Origin: Collinsella aerofaciens
GTDB lineage: Bacteria; Actinomycetota; Coriobacteriia; Coriobacteriales; Coriobacteriaceae
Length of the DNA stretch: 50,228 bases
Direction of reading: 5' to 3'
Assembly: GCF_028209395.1 (NCBI RefSeq)
Contig: NZ_JAQLDQ010000015.1
Span: 1-50,228, forward strand
The notes beneath the pieces are model-generated. The model was not told the DNA's origin and did no database searches. It saw nothing but the letters and a program-made list of their open reading frames with translations. Shown piece by piece: positions 25,429 to 34,282 of the stretch. The first letter of the stretch is position 1. Each line of letters begins with the position of its first letter. A program made the translations under genes and the position numbers.

Positions 25429-26145
25429 TTAGAACAGGAGGGCGTAGATGACGGCGATGACGACGGAGGGAAGCATATTGGCCGTGCGGAAGGTCTGAGG
25501 ACGGATGAGGTTGACGCCGACACAGAAGATGAGCATGGAACCTACGAGCGAAAGGCTGTTGAGGGCAGCTGTGGTCATGATGGGGGAGAGCGCGCCGGCA
25601 AACAACGTGATCGTCCCCTGGAACACGGCGACGGGCAGGGCCGAGAAGATGCAGCCGCGGCCAAGCGAGGCCGTCATGGTGCAGACGATGATGCAGTCCA
25701 GTGCGCCCTTGAGGGCAAGCGTTGACCAGTCGCCGAGCAGACCGTCCTGGATCGATCCCACAATGGCCATGGCGCCAATGCACACGGTGAGTGAAGTCGA
25801 GACAAAAGCGTTGGTGAACTCGTTATCGCCCTCACTGCCAGTCTTGCGCTTGAGCCATTCGCCAAGGTTCTCGATGGCGGCTTCCAAGTTGACGGCCTCG
25901 CCGATGAGCGAGCCGAGCGCAAATGAGACGATGAGCATGGTGGTACCGGTGGTCGCTAGCGCCTTTCCATCGATGATGAGCATCTTTTGCATGGTGCCGC
26001 CCAGGCCGATAAACAGGACGCACAGCCCCGATGCTTTCATGAGCGTGTCTTGGATGCGCGGTGTAATGAAGCGGCCGCCCGCTAATCCCAAAAGACCGCC
26101 CGCAACTAAAAGCGCAACGTTGATGATTGTTCCCAAGCCCGGCAT
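25429..26145 (-). CDS. DUF554 family membrane protein
   Basis: A 238-residue integral membrane protein of the DUF554 (YdfK-like) family with six to seven hydrophobic helices. Family features are the N-terminal GTIINVALLVAGGLLGLAGG, the KASGLCVLFIGLGG segment and the long central loop before FVSTSLTVCIGAMAIVGS. Function is unknown; a transporter role is often assumed. The ATG at 26145 follows AGGAGGG; a longer frame upstream is not supported. It lies 87 bp from the TerB-N gene start on the same strand but is probably an independent unit. Confidence 0.88.
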   Translation of the reverse strand: MPGLGTIINVALLVAGGLLGLAGGRFITPRIQDTLMKASGLCVLFIGLGGTMQKMLIIDGKALATTGTTMLIVSFALGSLIGEAVNLEAAIENLGEWLKRKTGSEGDNEFTNAFVSTSLTVCIGAMAIVGSIQDGLLGDWSTLALKGALDCIIVCTMTASLGRGCIFSALPVAVFQGTITLFAGALSPIMTTAALNSLSLVGSMLIFCVGVNLIRPQTFRTANMLPSVVIAVIYALLF

Positions 26146-26263
26146 GAGCCCTCCTGTATTGATGCCAACGTGGCAATCGTAGCAGAACGAAATGCGAGGC
26201 ACATCGCGACTCATCTAATACGTTATATAAGTGGTATTAGGAATGATGCGCAGCATTTAAGCC

Positions 26264-27694
26264 TCAGGTGGTTGTCGGGACATAGGGGTAGTAGTCAAAG
26301 CGCAGTGTCATAAGCCGCTGCGGGGATTCAATAGCCGCGGCGATGATATTGGCATCGCGGGCACGATCAAACCCTTCGAGTTCGATCTGATACGAGACGT
26401 CTTGCATAATGTCCAGACGTCGCCAGGCTAGAAGTGTGTCGCCATCGAATTCCAAGGTCTTGCCTCCGTCTGGGGCAACGGCGTATAGACGCAGTTTAGC
26501 GGTGGTTGCAGGGTCGACAACCGTGACCTTTTTAATTTCGTTTCGAGTATTCTTGGCGCCCAACAAGGTGAGCAGTGTTGGGGCCACGACCTCGCCCGAT
26601 GGCAAAAAGACGACTTCGATGGATTCGGGAAATGCGATGATGGCCGACTTGCGGACGGGCTGATTGGCGGCGGCAACTTCGATGTTTGCAGCATCGATGA
26701 CCTCTGTGTGGTCGAGGGCGGCAAGCACGCAGCAGTTACCTTCATCGATCTCCTGAGGATCAGCAAGCCCCAGACTGTCCGCGAGCTCGGGATCGTTTGG
26801 ACCGGTAGCGGGCTCATTCGGTGCTTCGAAAGAAGCTGGGACGCTGTTTGTCGGCGACGGCGTGTCGCCCGCACCTGCTTCTTTGTCCGTGCTCTCTTCT
26901 TGTATGGTTGCGTTGATGGGTTCGTCGTTTGAGGGGAGCGTCTTGGCGTCAAGCGCGGAGGGGACAATCCCGACGGCTCCGGATCCGTTCCACTCCATCT
27001 CGAGAAGCGCCGGGTCGGCAAGAATGCGTTGCCTGCCTAGCGTGTGGGTATCGATCGCAATAGGGCCTGCCTCCGTCCCGCGCGTAAGGCTGAGCGATCC
27101 GGCTGGCTTCTCGAAATGAATGTCTGTGTCTTCGGTGCTGGCGGCGTAGAACAGCAGGGATGCTTCTCCCGCCGCGATGGCATCGGTGCCCGCCTTGGTC
27201 AGCCGCAGCGATGCCGTGAATGAGAGGGTGGGCTGCACATCGTCTGCATTCGCGGCGGCGCAGCCCAGACATATACCGCCTCCTTTCTCGAAAAACGCAC
27301 CGTCGAAGGCGACCTTCGCTCCGTTCGCCGAGTCATCGACCGAAGCGATATCGATGCGCAACCCCAAATCGCACGGATCGCCATCTGCATCGAGCACAAT
27401 CGAGCGCCACGTGCAGACGGCGCACCCCGCCTGGGAGCCGTTTGCCTTGTTCGAACGATTGATATCCACGACTATCGAGCCGTCCGTATTACGACGAAGG
27501 CATCCCGAGGTTGAGATTGCGGCCTGTGCGAACGAAAAACGCTTGCACGCAATGGCGCTCGACGGATTTGGTGCGGAGCTTAGGGCTGCTGGTAAGGAGT
27601 CTGCCATGACGGGAGTCGCCCAAGCGGCGACAGGCGTTCCGGTTGCGAGCGCGCCGCAGAGTGCGACGACGGGCAAAAGGTTCTTCGATGCCAT
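26264..27694 (-). CDS. Large secreted Cys-rich protein, last gene of the surface operon
   Basis: A 476-residue exported protein of unknown family. The signal peptide covers about 1-26 (LLPVVALCGALATGTPVAAWA). The mature part has Cys pairs in GCAVC, CLGC and GNCC, a first beta-rich region (about 45-240), a Pro/Glu/Thr-rich linker (about 260-310) and a second region (about 330-476). No LPXTG or membrane anchor is visible at the C-terminus, which ends FDYYPYVPTTT. It shares an acidic-GNC motif with the small protein encoded 18 bp upstream (DEGNCC against DRGNCK). The ATG follows AAGGAG. Probably a secreted or surface-associated adhesin-like component. Confidence 0.72.
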   Translation of the reverse strand: MASKNLLPVVALCGALATGTPVAAWATPVMADSLPAALSSAPNPSSAIACKRFSFAQAAISTSGCLRRNTDGSIVVDINRSNKANGSQAGCAVCTWRSIVLDADGDPCDLGLRIDIASVDDSANGAKVAFDGAFFEKGGGICLGCAAANADDVQPTLSFTASLRLTKAGTDAIAAGEASLLFYAASTEDTDIHFEKPAGSLSLTRGTEAGPIAIDTHTLGRQRILADPALLEMEWNGSGAVGIVPSALDAKTLPSNDEPINATIQEESTDKEAGAGDTPSPTNSVPASFEAPNEPATGPNDPELADSLGLADPQEIDEGNCCVLAALDHTEVIDAANIEVAAANQPVRKSAIIAFPESIEVVFLPSGEVVAPTLLTLLGAKNTRNEIKKVTVVDPATTAKLRLYAVAPDGGKTLEFDGDTLLAWRRLDIMQDVSYQIELEGFDRARDANIIAAAIESPQRLMTLRFDYYPYVPTTT

Positions 27695-27712
27695 GGGGTC
27701 TCCTTAGCTAAT

Positions 27713-27994
27713 TTAGTGCGGCCTGTCCGTGTTTCGTTTCTGGCTGCGTTTGATGTGCAGACCGAGGCCGGCGGTTCCCGCGCCTGCTGTCGTGGCGCCT
27801 GCTGCCAAGAGCCATCGTCTGTCGTCTGTCTGTGCCAACGGTTCCTTGCAGTTGCCGCGGTCGAGCTCCGAGAGGTCGACCGTCACCTGCGTGGCGGCCT
27901 GCGCCTGTTCTTGCTGGGCAAAGGCCATGGCTGGCCCAAACGCTAGGATACTGACGGCGGTGGCCAGGGCGACGGCCTTATGCCGTGTGCGCAC
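27713..27994 (-). CDS. Small exported protein with C-terminal membrane anchor
   Basis: About 93 residues: an N-terminal signal peptide (AVALATAVSILAFGPAMAFA), a short middle with DLSELDRGNCKEPL, a Gly/Ala-rich hydrophobic segment (LLAAGATTAGAGTAGLGLHI) and a basic tail. The topology resembles a cell-wall-sorted precursor, but no LPXTG is visible. The likely GTG start at 27994 overlaps the end of the upstream gene by 17 bp; a TTG ten codons earlier is the alternative. Unknown family. The acidic-GNC motif is shared with the large secreted protein. Confidence 0.6.
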   Translation of the reverse strand: MRTRHKAVALATAVSILAFGPAMAFAQQEQAQAATQVTVDLSELDRGNCKEPLAQTDDRRWLLAAGATTAGAGTAGLGLHIKRSQKRNTDRPH

Positions 27995-28577
27995 CGGGCT
28001 CGACCGTCCAGGTGATCGTTGCAACTTGATCGCCTTCGCCGGTTACGCGGAAGATGTCGCGCGTGACGCGGGCGACGTTTCCGCTTGTCTTGAGCTTAAT
28101 TTTGTCCGTGCCGCCGGCAATGCCCTGGTAGCCCATGTCGAAGGCTGCATTCTTGGAAAGATCGAGGCCCGTCTCCTGCATTGCGGCGCTGGCGTTCTGG
28201 AGTGCGCCGTTGGGGCCGACCTTAAAGTCGATGGAATTCTGCGCGGTTCCGGCCTTGGCGTCGGCGGCAATGGTCCAGGTGTTCATGGCGTCGATCTTCA
28301 TGTTGGTGACATGGATGCCGTAGGCCGAATGATTGTCGATGGTGGTCGCGTCTTCTGAGGGGCCCTGAAGCGTGCCGTCGGCCTTGGCGACGAAGGGAAT
28401 AACCGTCGGAACTTTGAACTCTACGTTGTCGATCTCGGTCCTGACCATTACTTTTGTGGTTCCAACGCGCCCGGCTGCCAGAGCTGGCGTCGGGGCGGCG
28501 CCCATTGCGAGCGAGAGCGCGAGCCCTGCGCCCACGACGAGCGCTCTGGCTCCGTTCATGTTCCTGGTGATGTCCAT
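27978..28577 (-). CDS. Secreted beta-rich protein of the surface operon
   Basis: A 199-residue exported protein. The signal peptide is about 1-35 (ALVVGAGLALSLAMGAAPTP, then ALA). The mature part begins with VMVRTEIDNVEFKVPTVIPF and contains TTIDNHSAYGIHVTNMKID and a late ITWTVEPG strand. This style recalls WxL-like or camelysin-like surface proteins that assemble in the envelope, but I cannot assign a family. The ATG follows AAAGGA. It is the third gene of the operon after a 90-bp gap. Confidence 0.68.
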   Translation of the reverse strand: MDITRNMNGARALVVGAGLALSLAMGAAPTPALAAGRVGTTKVMVRTEIDNVEFKVPTVIPFVAKADGTLQGPSEDATTIDNHSAYGIHVTNMKIDAMNTWTIAADAKAGTAQNSIDFKVGPNGALQNASAAMQETGLDLSKNAAFDMGYQGIAGGTDKIKLKTSGNVARVTRDIFRVTGEGDQVATITWTVEPGAHTA

Positions 28578-28667
28578 GGTCGTTCCTTTCTATTCGCCGC
28601 GGGCCGTCCCCGCGATGATTGGACGAATGCTGGTGAATTGCGTGCGGTGCCGCGTCGGTCGAAAAAG

Positions 28668-29177
28668 CTAGTTCTCGGCTTGCTCAACCCGTACCTTGAC
28701 ACGTGTCGGATTGCCGTGGCTGTCGAGGGTCTTGGCATCGAGTGCCTGGATCTCGATGTATGCCTCGCCTTCTTTGATGTCGCCGGCGGGGCACGTCTCG
28801 ATTGTCTTGCCGGTCTCGACCACACCGGATTCGTACATGGTCTCGTCGTTTTGGATGACGCGGAATCGCTGGGGAAATTTATTGTCTTGGACGTTTTGCA
28901 CGTTGACGCGCAGCTTGCCGTCCTCCTGTAGCTGAGCGACCGGCGCGACCGAAATCGTCATCATGTTGTCGCGGACGATGGCATCGAGCTCATCTTGGAT
29001 TTCTTGTCGCGATTTACCCTCTGCCGTCGTGACTGAGGCGCCCGCTTCGGGCACGGGCTGCGACTGCCAGGCGTATAGTCCTACGGCGACAAGGGCGCAG
29101 ACGATAGCCAGACAGACAACGACGAGTTTCTTGCGACGCCCCAGTCCTGCGAGGCGGGGCGGCTTCTTCGCACTCAT
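28668..29177 (-). CDS. Single-pass membrane protein of the surface operon
   Basis: A 169-residue protein with a basic N-terminus (KKPPRLAGLGRRKK), one membrane helix (about 18-38) and an extracytoplasmic domain with KLRVNVQNVQDNKFPQRFRV and SGVVETGKTIETCP, a pattern of beta-strands. Type II topology is expected. Family unknown. The start overlaps the end of the 98-residue gene by ATGA, so the two are co-translated. Confidence 0.68.
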   Translation of the reverse strand: MSAKKPPRLAGLGRRKKLVVVCLAIVCALVAVGLYAWQSQPVPEAGASVTTAEGKSRQEIQDELDAIVRDNMMTISVAPVAQLQEDGKLRVNVQNVQDNKFPQRFRVIQNDETMYESGVVETGKTIETCPAGDIKEGEAYIEIQALDAKTLDSHGNPTRVKVRVEQAEN

Positions 29178-29470
29178 GCGGCGTCCTTGGTGGTGTAGAC
29201 ACGTGCGAACGTGGACGGGTCCGCTCCAAAGAGCATGTGAAGCATCAGGCGGCGCGAGTAGATGAGCTCGTCAAAGTCGTGAGGGAGCTCGATGTCGTGG
29301 ATACGCGCGATGTGGTGGGCGAGCGCCGAGAACGACTCGGGGTCGCAGATAACATCGGTGGTGACGTGGTAGACCGCCGTTTCGGGGAACGCCTCTTCGT
29401 CGAAAGGCAGGAGATAGGGATCGTCGTCGACCTCGATGGCGACGCCGTACTGGGGCCAGTAATATGCCAT
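29174..29470 (-). CDS. 98-residue cytoplasmic protein, first gene of the surface operon
   Basis: A small soluble acidic protein beginning MAYYWPQYGVAIEVDDDPYL with no signal peptide or membrane helix, and containing ALAHHIARIHDIELPHDFDE. Not recognised. The strong GGGAGG ribosome site just before the ATG and the ATGA overlap with the next gene mark it as a genuine first gene of the operon. It could be a regulator or chaperone of the exported products. Confidence 0.62.
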   Translation of the reverse strand: MAYYWPQYGVAIEVDDDPYLLPFDEEAFPETAVYHVTTDVICDPESFSALAHHIARIHDIELPHDFDELIYSRRLMLHMLFGADPSTFARVYTTKDAA

Positions 29471-29816
29471 GGGAACCTCCCTGCTTCTGGGGCCAAAACT
29501 TCTATCGGTTTTGGCTGTCGACGCCGACCGTATCAGCCGCTACTTGACCAATTTCTGACCAAATGCTTGACGGATTGACATCTCCGCAGGTAAAAGATGG
29601 AAATAATTACTTCAACTTTTTTCGAGCGACAATCGAGCGGTCGGCGACGGCGGGGCGATATTTGTCAAAAGCATCGTCTGCCGAGGAAATCCAGCCGCTC
29701 GCCGAATTGCGCAAACGTAAAAATCGCCAATTATGGAGACGGTTTCGAACACGTCGACGAAACGATGCGGTAACATCTCCCTGCAAACACTGTAGTTAGA
29801 TAAAGGGGGAGTTCGC
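29471..29816. promoter_or_regulatory. Divergent intergenic region with clustered TTGAC half-sites
   Basis: This 346-bp gap separates the surface operon from the FAD dehydrogenase operon and is AT-rich at 29575-29660. Four near-identical pentamers lie close together: TTGAC at 29544, CTGAC at 29555, TTGAC at 29567 and TTGAC at 29575, the first two extended to TGACCA. They could be an operator for one or both operons. No good -35/-10 pair or ORF was found. Confidence 0.35.
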
Positions 29817-31418
29817 GTGTCTGCAACCATCAAACCCTTCACCGACGAGTTCGAAGAGTATGGCCGCGACGAATCTCGCGCATCGGGCGAAGCATCGAGC
29901 ATCTCGTTTCCGACAACGGAAGACGAGGTCCGTGCCATTTTGGAAACGCTCCATGCCGAGCGTGTCCCGGTAACGGTTCAGGGCGCCCGAACCGGCCTTG
30001 CCGCCGGTGCCGTGCCCCACGGTGGGCATATCCTCAATACTTCCCGTATGAATCGCTACTTGGGCCTTCGCCGCGATGAACAAGGCCAATTTCTGCTGCG
30101 CGTGGAGCCGGGCGTTGTGCTCTCGGAGCTGCGTAAGCAGCTGAGCAAGAAGGTACTGCCGACCGCTGGTTGGGACCAGGCATCGCTTGAGGCCTACGAG
30201 GAGTTCCAAGAGTCCCCCGAGCAGTTCTTTCCCACCGATCCCACCGAGGCATCTGCCTGTCTGGGCGGCATGGCGGCATGCAACGCCTCAGGCGCCCGCA
30301 GCTACGCTTACGGTCCCATGCGCCCGCATATCACGGGACTCCACGTCGCGCTGGCTGATGGCGATTTGCTTGAGCTTCAGCGCGGCGAGGCTTTTGCCCA
30401 GGACCGCCACCTGTCGCTCGTGACGGCAGCGGGCCGTACGCTCGAGCTCGATCTTCCCGGCTATACCATGCCCGAGACAAAAAATGCCTCAGGCTATTTC
30501 GTTGCGGACGATATGGACGCCATCGACCTCTTTATCGGCGCGTGCGGCACGCTCGGCGTCATTACCGAGCTCGAGATCGCCCTGCAGGCGGCACCTTCGG
30601 TCGTATGGGGTGTGAGTTGCTTTTTCGATAGCGAGGACAAGGCGGTGTCCTTTACCGATTCCGTGCGCCCTGTCCTGTCCCATGCGGCTGCCATCGAGTA
30701 CTTCGATGCTGGCGCCCTGGATATTCTACGTCGCCAGCGCGAGCAGTCGACGGCGTTTGCCTCGCTGCCGGCGCTCGACGACGAGGCAAAGGTCTGTGTC
30801 TACGTGGAGCTCGACTGCGACGACGAGGCGCAGGCGACCGAGGAGCTGTACCACCTGGGATGGGTGCTGGAGCTTGCGGGCGGCCGCGACGATGCGACAT
30901 GGGTCGCCCGCACCGAAGTCGATCGCGAGTGCCAGCGGTTCTTCCGCCACGCGGTGCCTGAGAGCGTCAACATGCTTATCGACGAGCGCCGCCGCACGGA
31001 TCCCACTATCACCAAGTTGGGCTCGGACATGTCGGTGCCCAATGCATGCCTTGCCGATGTCATGGCCCTCTATCGCCGCACGCTGGCCGAAAGCGGGCTT
31101 GAGTCTGCTGCCTGGGGACACATCGGGAACAACCATCTGCATGTGAACATCCTGCCGCGCGATGCGCAAGACTACCGTCGTGGTGGAGAACTCTTTGCCC
31201 AGTGGGCTTCCGAGGTCACGGCCATGGGCGGTGCCGTTTCTGCCGAACACGGCGTCGGCAAGATCAAGGCGGGCTTCTTGGAGACGATGTACGGCCACGA
31301 GGCCATGGTCGAGTCGGCGCGTCTCAAACTCCAGCTCGATCCTGCCGGCCAGCTGGGTCGCGGCAACCTGTTTACGGAGAAGCTCTTGGATGAACTCGTT
31401 CAGAAAGGGGGCGCGTGA
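29817..31418 (+). CDS. FAD-binding 2-hydroxyacid (lactate/glycolate-type) dehydrogenase
   Basis: A 533-residue GlcD/DLD-type flavoprotein. The PCMH FAD-binding domain shows VPVTVQGARTGLAAGAVPHG, ACLGGMAACNASGARSYAYG and GACGTLGVITELE; the C-terminal substrate domain ends with WGHIGNNHLHVNILP and SAEHGVGK, which carry the conserved His residues. It sits directly before EtfB and an EtfA bearing ferredoxin clusters, the arrangement known from the electron-confurcating lactate dehydrogenase of acetogens (LctBCD). The protein is longer than LctD, so another 2-hydroxyacid is possible. The GTG at 29817 follows AAGGGGGA. Confidence 0.87.
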   Translation: MSATIKPFTDEFEEYGRDESRASGEASSISFPTTEDEVRAILETLHAERVPVTVQGARTGLAAGAVPHGGHILNTSRMNRYLGLRRDEQGQFLLRVEPGVVLSELRKQLSKKVLPTAGWDQASLEAYEEFQESPEQFFPTDPTEASACLGGMAACNASGARSYAYGPMRPHITGLHVALADGDLLELQRGEAFAQDRHLSLVTAAGRTLELDLPGYTMPETKNASGYFVADDMDAIDLFIGACGTLGVITELEIALQAAPSVVWGVSCFFDSEDKAVSFTDSVRPVLSHAAAIEYFDAGALDILRRQREQSTAFASLPALDDEAKVCVYVELDCDDEAQATEELYHLGWVLELAGGRDDATWVARTEVDRECQRFFRHAVPESVNMLIDERRRTDPTITKLGSDMSVPNACLADVMALYRRTLAESGLESAAWGHIGNNHLHVNILPRDAQDYRRGGELFAQWASEVTAMGGAVSAEHGVGKIKAGFLETMYGHEAMVESARLKLQLDPAGQLGRGNLFTEKLLDELVQKGGA

Positions 31419-31420
31419 AG

Positions 31421-32236
31421 ATGAGTGATTTCCATATGGTGGTGTGCGTCAAGGCGGTGCCCGGAAGCACCGAGGTCAAGATGGACCCCAAGACCAATAC
31501 TATCGTGCGTGATGGCAAGCAGGCGGTCATTAATCCCTTCGATGCAAGTGCCCTCGAATGTGCGCTAGCGCTGAAGGACGACTTTATCGGCTTTGGCATG
31601 GACGTGCGTGTGACGGTGGTGTCGATGGGCATCCCCGCGACCGAATCGCTGCTGCGCGACTGCATCGCCCGCGGTGCCGACGACGCGCTGCTGCTGACCG
31701 ACCGAGCCTTTGCGGGCGCCGATACCCTAGCCACCACCTATGCCCTCAAATGCGGCATCGAGGCACTCGATGAGGATTTTGACCTGCTCATCTGCGGCAA
31801 GATGGCAGTGGACGGCGATACGGCCCAGATCGGCCCCGAGCTGGCCGGCGCCTTTGGGGTCCCCTGCGTGACCGACGTGAGCTGTGTGCAGAGCGCGGGA
31901 TTTACGACGTGTGGCTCGCTGGCGCTCGTTCACGGCTGCGATGCCGGCGAGGAGACGGTGTACCTGGAGATGCCGTGTGCGATGACGACTGCCAAGGAGA
32001 TTGGCCAGCTGCGCATGCCGAGTATTGCCGGTATTCGCGCGGCCGAGGATGCAGACGTGCGCGTGGCCAGCGCTGCCGACGTAAACGCCGACCCCTCGCG
32101 TTGCGGCCTTGCCGGATCACCGACGCAGGTCGTGCGCTCGTTTGTGCCCGACCGTGACCAAACGTGCGAGGCCGTCGAGGGAACGGCGTCCGGGCAGGCG
32201 GTAAAACTTGCCAAGATTATTGAGGGGATGGCATAG
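31421..32236 (+). CDS. etfB: Electron transfer flavoprotein beta subunit
   Basis: A 271-residue EtfB. Family features are VCVKAVPGSTEVKMDPKTNT at the N-terminus, INPFDASALECAL, and the late segment TAKEIGQLRMPSIAGIRAA. It pairs with EtfA to hold FAD and move electrons between the dehydrogenase, NAD and ferredoxin. The ATG at 31421 was chosen, with AAAGGGGG upstream; a GTG at 31415 overlapping the previous stop is also possible. It lies 2 bp after the FAD dehydrogenase and its stop touches the EtfA start. Confidence 0.9.
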   Translation: MSDFHMVVCVKAVPGSTEVKMDPKTNTIVRDGKQAVINPFDASALECALALKDDFIGFGMDVRVTVVSMGIPATESLLRDCIARGADDALLLTDRAFAGADTLATTYALKCGIEALDEDFDLLICGKMAVDGDTAQIGPELAGAFGVPCVTDVSCVQSAGFTTCGSLALVHGCDAGEETVYLEMPCAMTTAKEIGQLRMPSIAGIRAAEDADVRVASAADVNADPSRCGLAGSPTQVVRSFVPDRDQTCEAVEGTASGQAVKLAKIIEGMA

Positions 32237-33442
32237 ATGAGCGGGCTGATTATCGATAGCGAAGCCTGTATCGGCTGCGGTCGCTGCGTTCGCGCCTGCG
32301 CCTCGGGCGGCATTGTGGTGGAGGGCGAGCGCCCCAATCGCTGTGCCCGCGTAACCGACGGCTGTATCCTGTGCGGCGGGTGCGTCGACGCCTGCCCCGT
32401 CAACGCCATCTCGATCGAGCGCGACGAGGCCGCCGGCGCGGTAGACCTTGACGCATATCGAGACATTTGGGTCTTCGTGCAAACTGACAAGCACGATGCC
32501 GTGGCATCCGTGGCCTTCGAGCTCATGGGCAAGGGACGCGAGCTTGCTGATGCCCGCGGCTGTCGCCTGGTGGCACTGGTCGGCATGAGCCCCGAGGGCT
32601 CGCTCGAGGACCTCGAACACCTGGTTTGTGCCGGCGCGGACGAAGTTCTGGTCTGTCGTGACGAGCGCCTGCGTCAGAACGACGCGGAGGTCTATGCTCG
32701 CCTGATCTACGATTTGGTGGCCGAGCGCAAGCCCGAGGCCATTCTGTACGGCGCGACCGCGTTTGGCCGCGAACTGGCACCCGGCGTTGCCGTGCGCCTG
32801 CAGACGGGCCTTACGGCTGATTGCACGGTGCTTTCGGTGGATACGGAGACGGGTCTGCTGCAGCAGACGCGCCCGGCGTTTGGCGGCAACCTGATGGCCA
32901 CCATTATCTGCCCCAACCACCGTCCTCAGATGGCAACGGTGCGCCCCGGCATCTTTAAGGCGCCCGAGTTTGACTATAGCCGCTCCGGCACGATTACCCA
33001 GGTAGTGCTTGCGGATGACGTTAAGGCCCGCGTCGAGATCTCGATTCCCGCCGAGGAGTGGGGACAGCAGGCCTCAATTGCCGATGCCGAGCGTCTGGTC
33101 GTGGTGGGCCGCGGCATCGGCTCCAAGAAGAATCTGCCCCTGATGCGAAAGCTCGCCGATGCCCTGGGTGCCGAGCTTGGTTGCACGCGTCCCATTGTGG
33201 AGGCAGGCTGGTTGGAGTATCGCCACCAAATTGGCCAGACGGGTGTATCGGTCTCGCCCAAGCTCCTCGTGAGCATCGGTGTCTCGGGTGCTATCCAGCA
33301 TCTCGCCGGCATCGGTGGGGCGGAGTGCATTGTTGCCATCAATGAGGACCCGGATGCCCCCATCTTCGGTGCCGCCCAGTACAAGGTCGTCGGCGATGCC
33401 GTTGAGATCGTTGAGGAACTGCTGGCTCAGCTCGAGTGCTAA
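32237..33442 (+). CDS. etfA: Electron transfer flavoprotein alpha subunit with N-terminal 2[4Fe-4S] ferredoxin domain
   Basis: A 401-residue EtfA. Residues 1-60 form a bacterial ferredoxin domain with two full Cys sets (Cys11, 14, 17, 21 and Cys43, 46, 49, 53). The Etf part follows, ending with the FAD-binding region GRGIGSKKNLPLMRKL, RPIVEAGW and SPKLLVSIGVSGAIQHLAG. The added clusters are typical of bifurcating or confurcating Etf complexes that couple to low-potential ferredoxin. The gene starts immediately after the EtfB stop. Its stop overlaps the stop of the convergent HD gene by four bases. Confidence 0.93.
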   Translation: MSGLIIDSEACIGCGRCVRACASGGIVVEGERPNRCARVTDGCILCGGCVDACPVNAISIERDEAAGAVDLDAYRDIWVFVQTDKHDAVASVAFELMGKGRELADARGCRLVALVGMSPEGSLEDLEHLVCAGADEVLVCRDERLRQNDAEVYARLIYDLVAERKPEAILYGATAFGRELAPGVAVRLQTGLTADCTVLSVDTETGLLQQTRPAFGGNLMATIICPNHRPQMATVRPGIFKAPEFDYSRSGTITQVVLADDVKARVEISIPAEEWGQQASIADAERLVVVGRGIGSKKNLPLMRKLADALGAELGCTRPIVEAGWLEYRHQIGQTGVSVSPKLLVSIGVSGAIQHLAGIGGAECIVAINEDPDAPIFGAAQYKVVGDAVEIVEELLAQLEC

Positions 33443-34251
33443 GCGCTTGCCAGCCAGCGGCGCAGCTCGTCCTTAAGGCGGCTCCAGGTTGCCTGCGCGG
33501 CGGGGTCGGTAAAGGGTCGCGTAATGCCAAAGGGCGCGTCGAGCAGGCGATAGATATCGCCTTGCTCGCGCGCCAGTGCACGGCTTGCCGGATGGACGAG
33601 CTCAAACATAAAGCAGATGAGCCCCACCAGGTAGTCCGCCGGCTCGTTGCGCTCGTCACGCGCGACGCAGCGATGCTCGTCAAAGGCGGTAAGCGCCGGT
33701 GTCGAGAAGTGGCTGGCGAGAAACGTGTCCTCATCCACCTTGAGGATGGTGTCGACGGTGCTGTCGGCGATGGTGCGCATAATGTCAATCTTGTCGCCAT
33801 CGCGCACGATCTCGCAGAAGCTCCGTGTACGGGTGTCGAGTTCCGTGGGCAGGCGAAAATCACTGTGGTGGGCGATGCTCGCGCGGATCAGTTCGTCCTC
33901 TGCCGGGTCATCGATAAAGTCGCGGATGCTCGTTACGGCGGGTGCATCGGCGGGATTCTCGCCAAAGAGGACCTCGATGCCCAGCGCTGCATGGCTCATG
34001 CTCTCGGCGTCCTTAAAGGTGTCCCAGCGCCGCAACTGCTCAAAGCGGCCCATATCGTGTAGCAGGCCGCAAAGCCATGCCAGGTCAATATCTTCTGACG
34101 ACCAGCCCTGCTCGCGCGCTACGGCATCGCATGCCTCGGCCACGTGGTACGTATGCTCGATTTTGAGCGCGATGCGTGGGTTGGTGGCGTCGTAGGCATC
34201 GGTGTAGCTTTTGAAGGCCGCGCGCGCCCGGTCTCGATCGATAACTGTCAT
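33439..34251 (-). CDS. HD-domain phosphohydrolase
   Basis: A 270-residue HD-superfamily protein. The metal-binding pattern is IEHTYHVAEACD, then GLLHDMGRFEQ (the HD pair) and SIAHHSDF, with DGDKIDIMR supplying the last Asp. Members cleave phosphate from nucleotides or similar molecules; the substrate is unknown. The ATG at 34251 follows AGGAAG. It faces the Etf operon tail to tail and diverges from AzlC across a gap that holds an 11-bp inverted repeat. Confidence 0.85.
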   Translation of the reverse strand: MTVIDRDRARAAFKSYTDAYDATNPRIALKIEHTYHVAEACDAVAREQGWSSEDIDLAWLCGLLHDMGRFEQLRRWDTFKDAESMSHAALGIEVLFGENPADAPAVTSIRDFIDDPAEDELIRASIAHHSDFRLPTELDTRTRSFCEIVRDGDKIDIMRTIADSTVDTILKVDEDTFLASHFSTPALTAFDEHRCVARDERNEPADYLVGLICFMFELVHPASRALAREQGDIYRLLDAPFGITRPFTDPAAQATWSRLKDELRRWLASA

Positions 34252-34282
34252 AATGACTTCCTAAAAAGTTGTGTCTTTCGAT

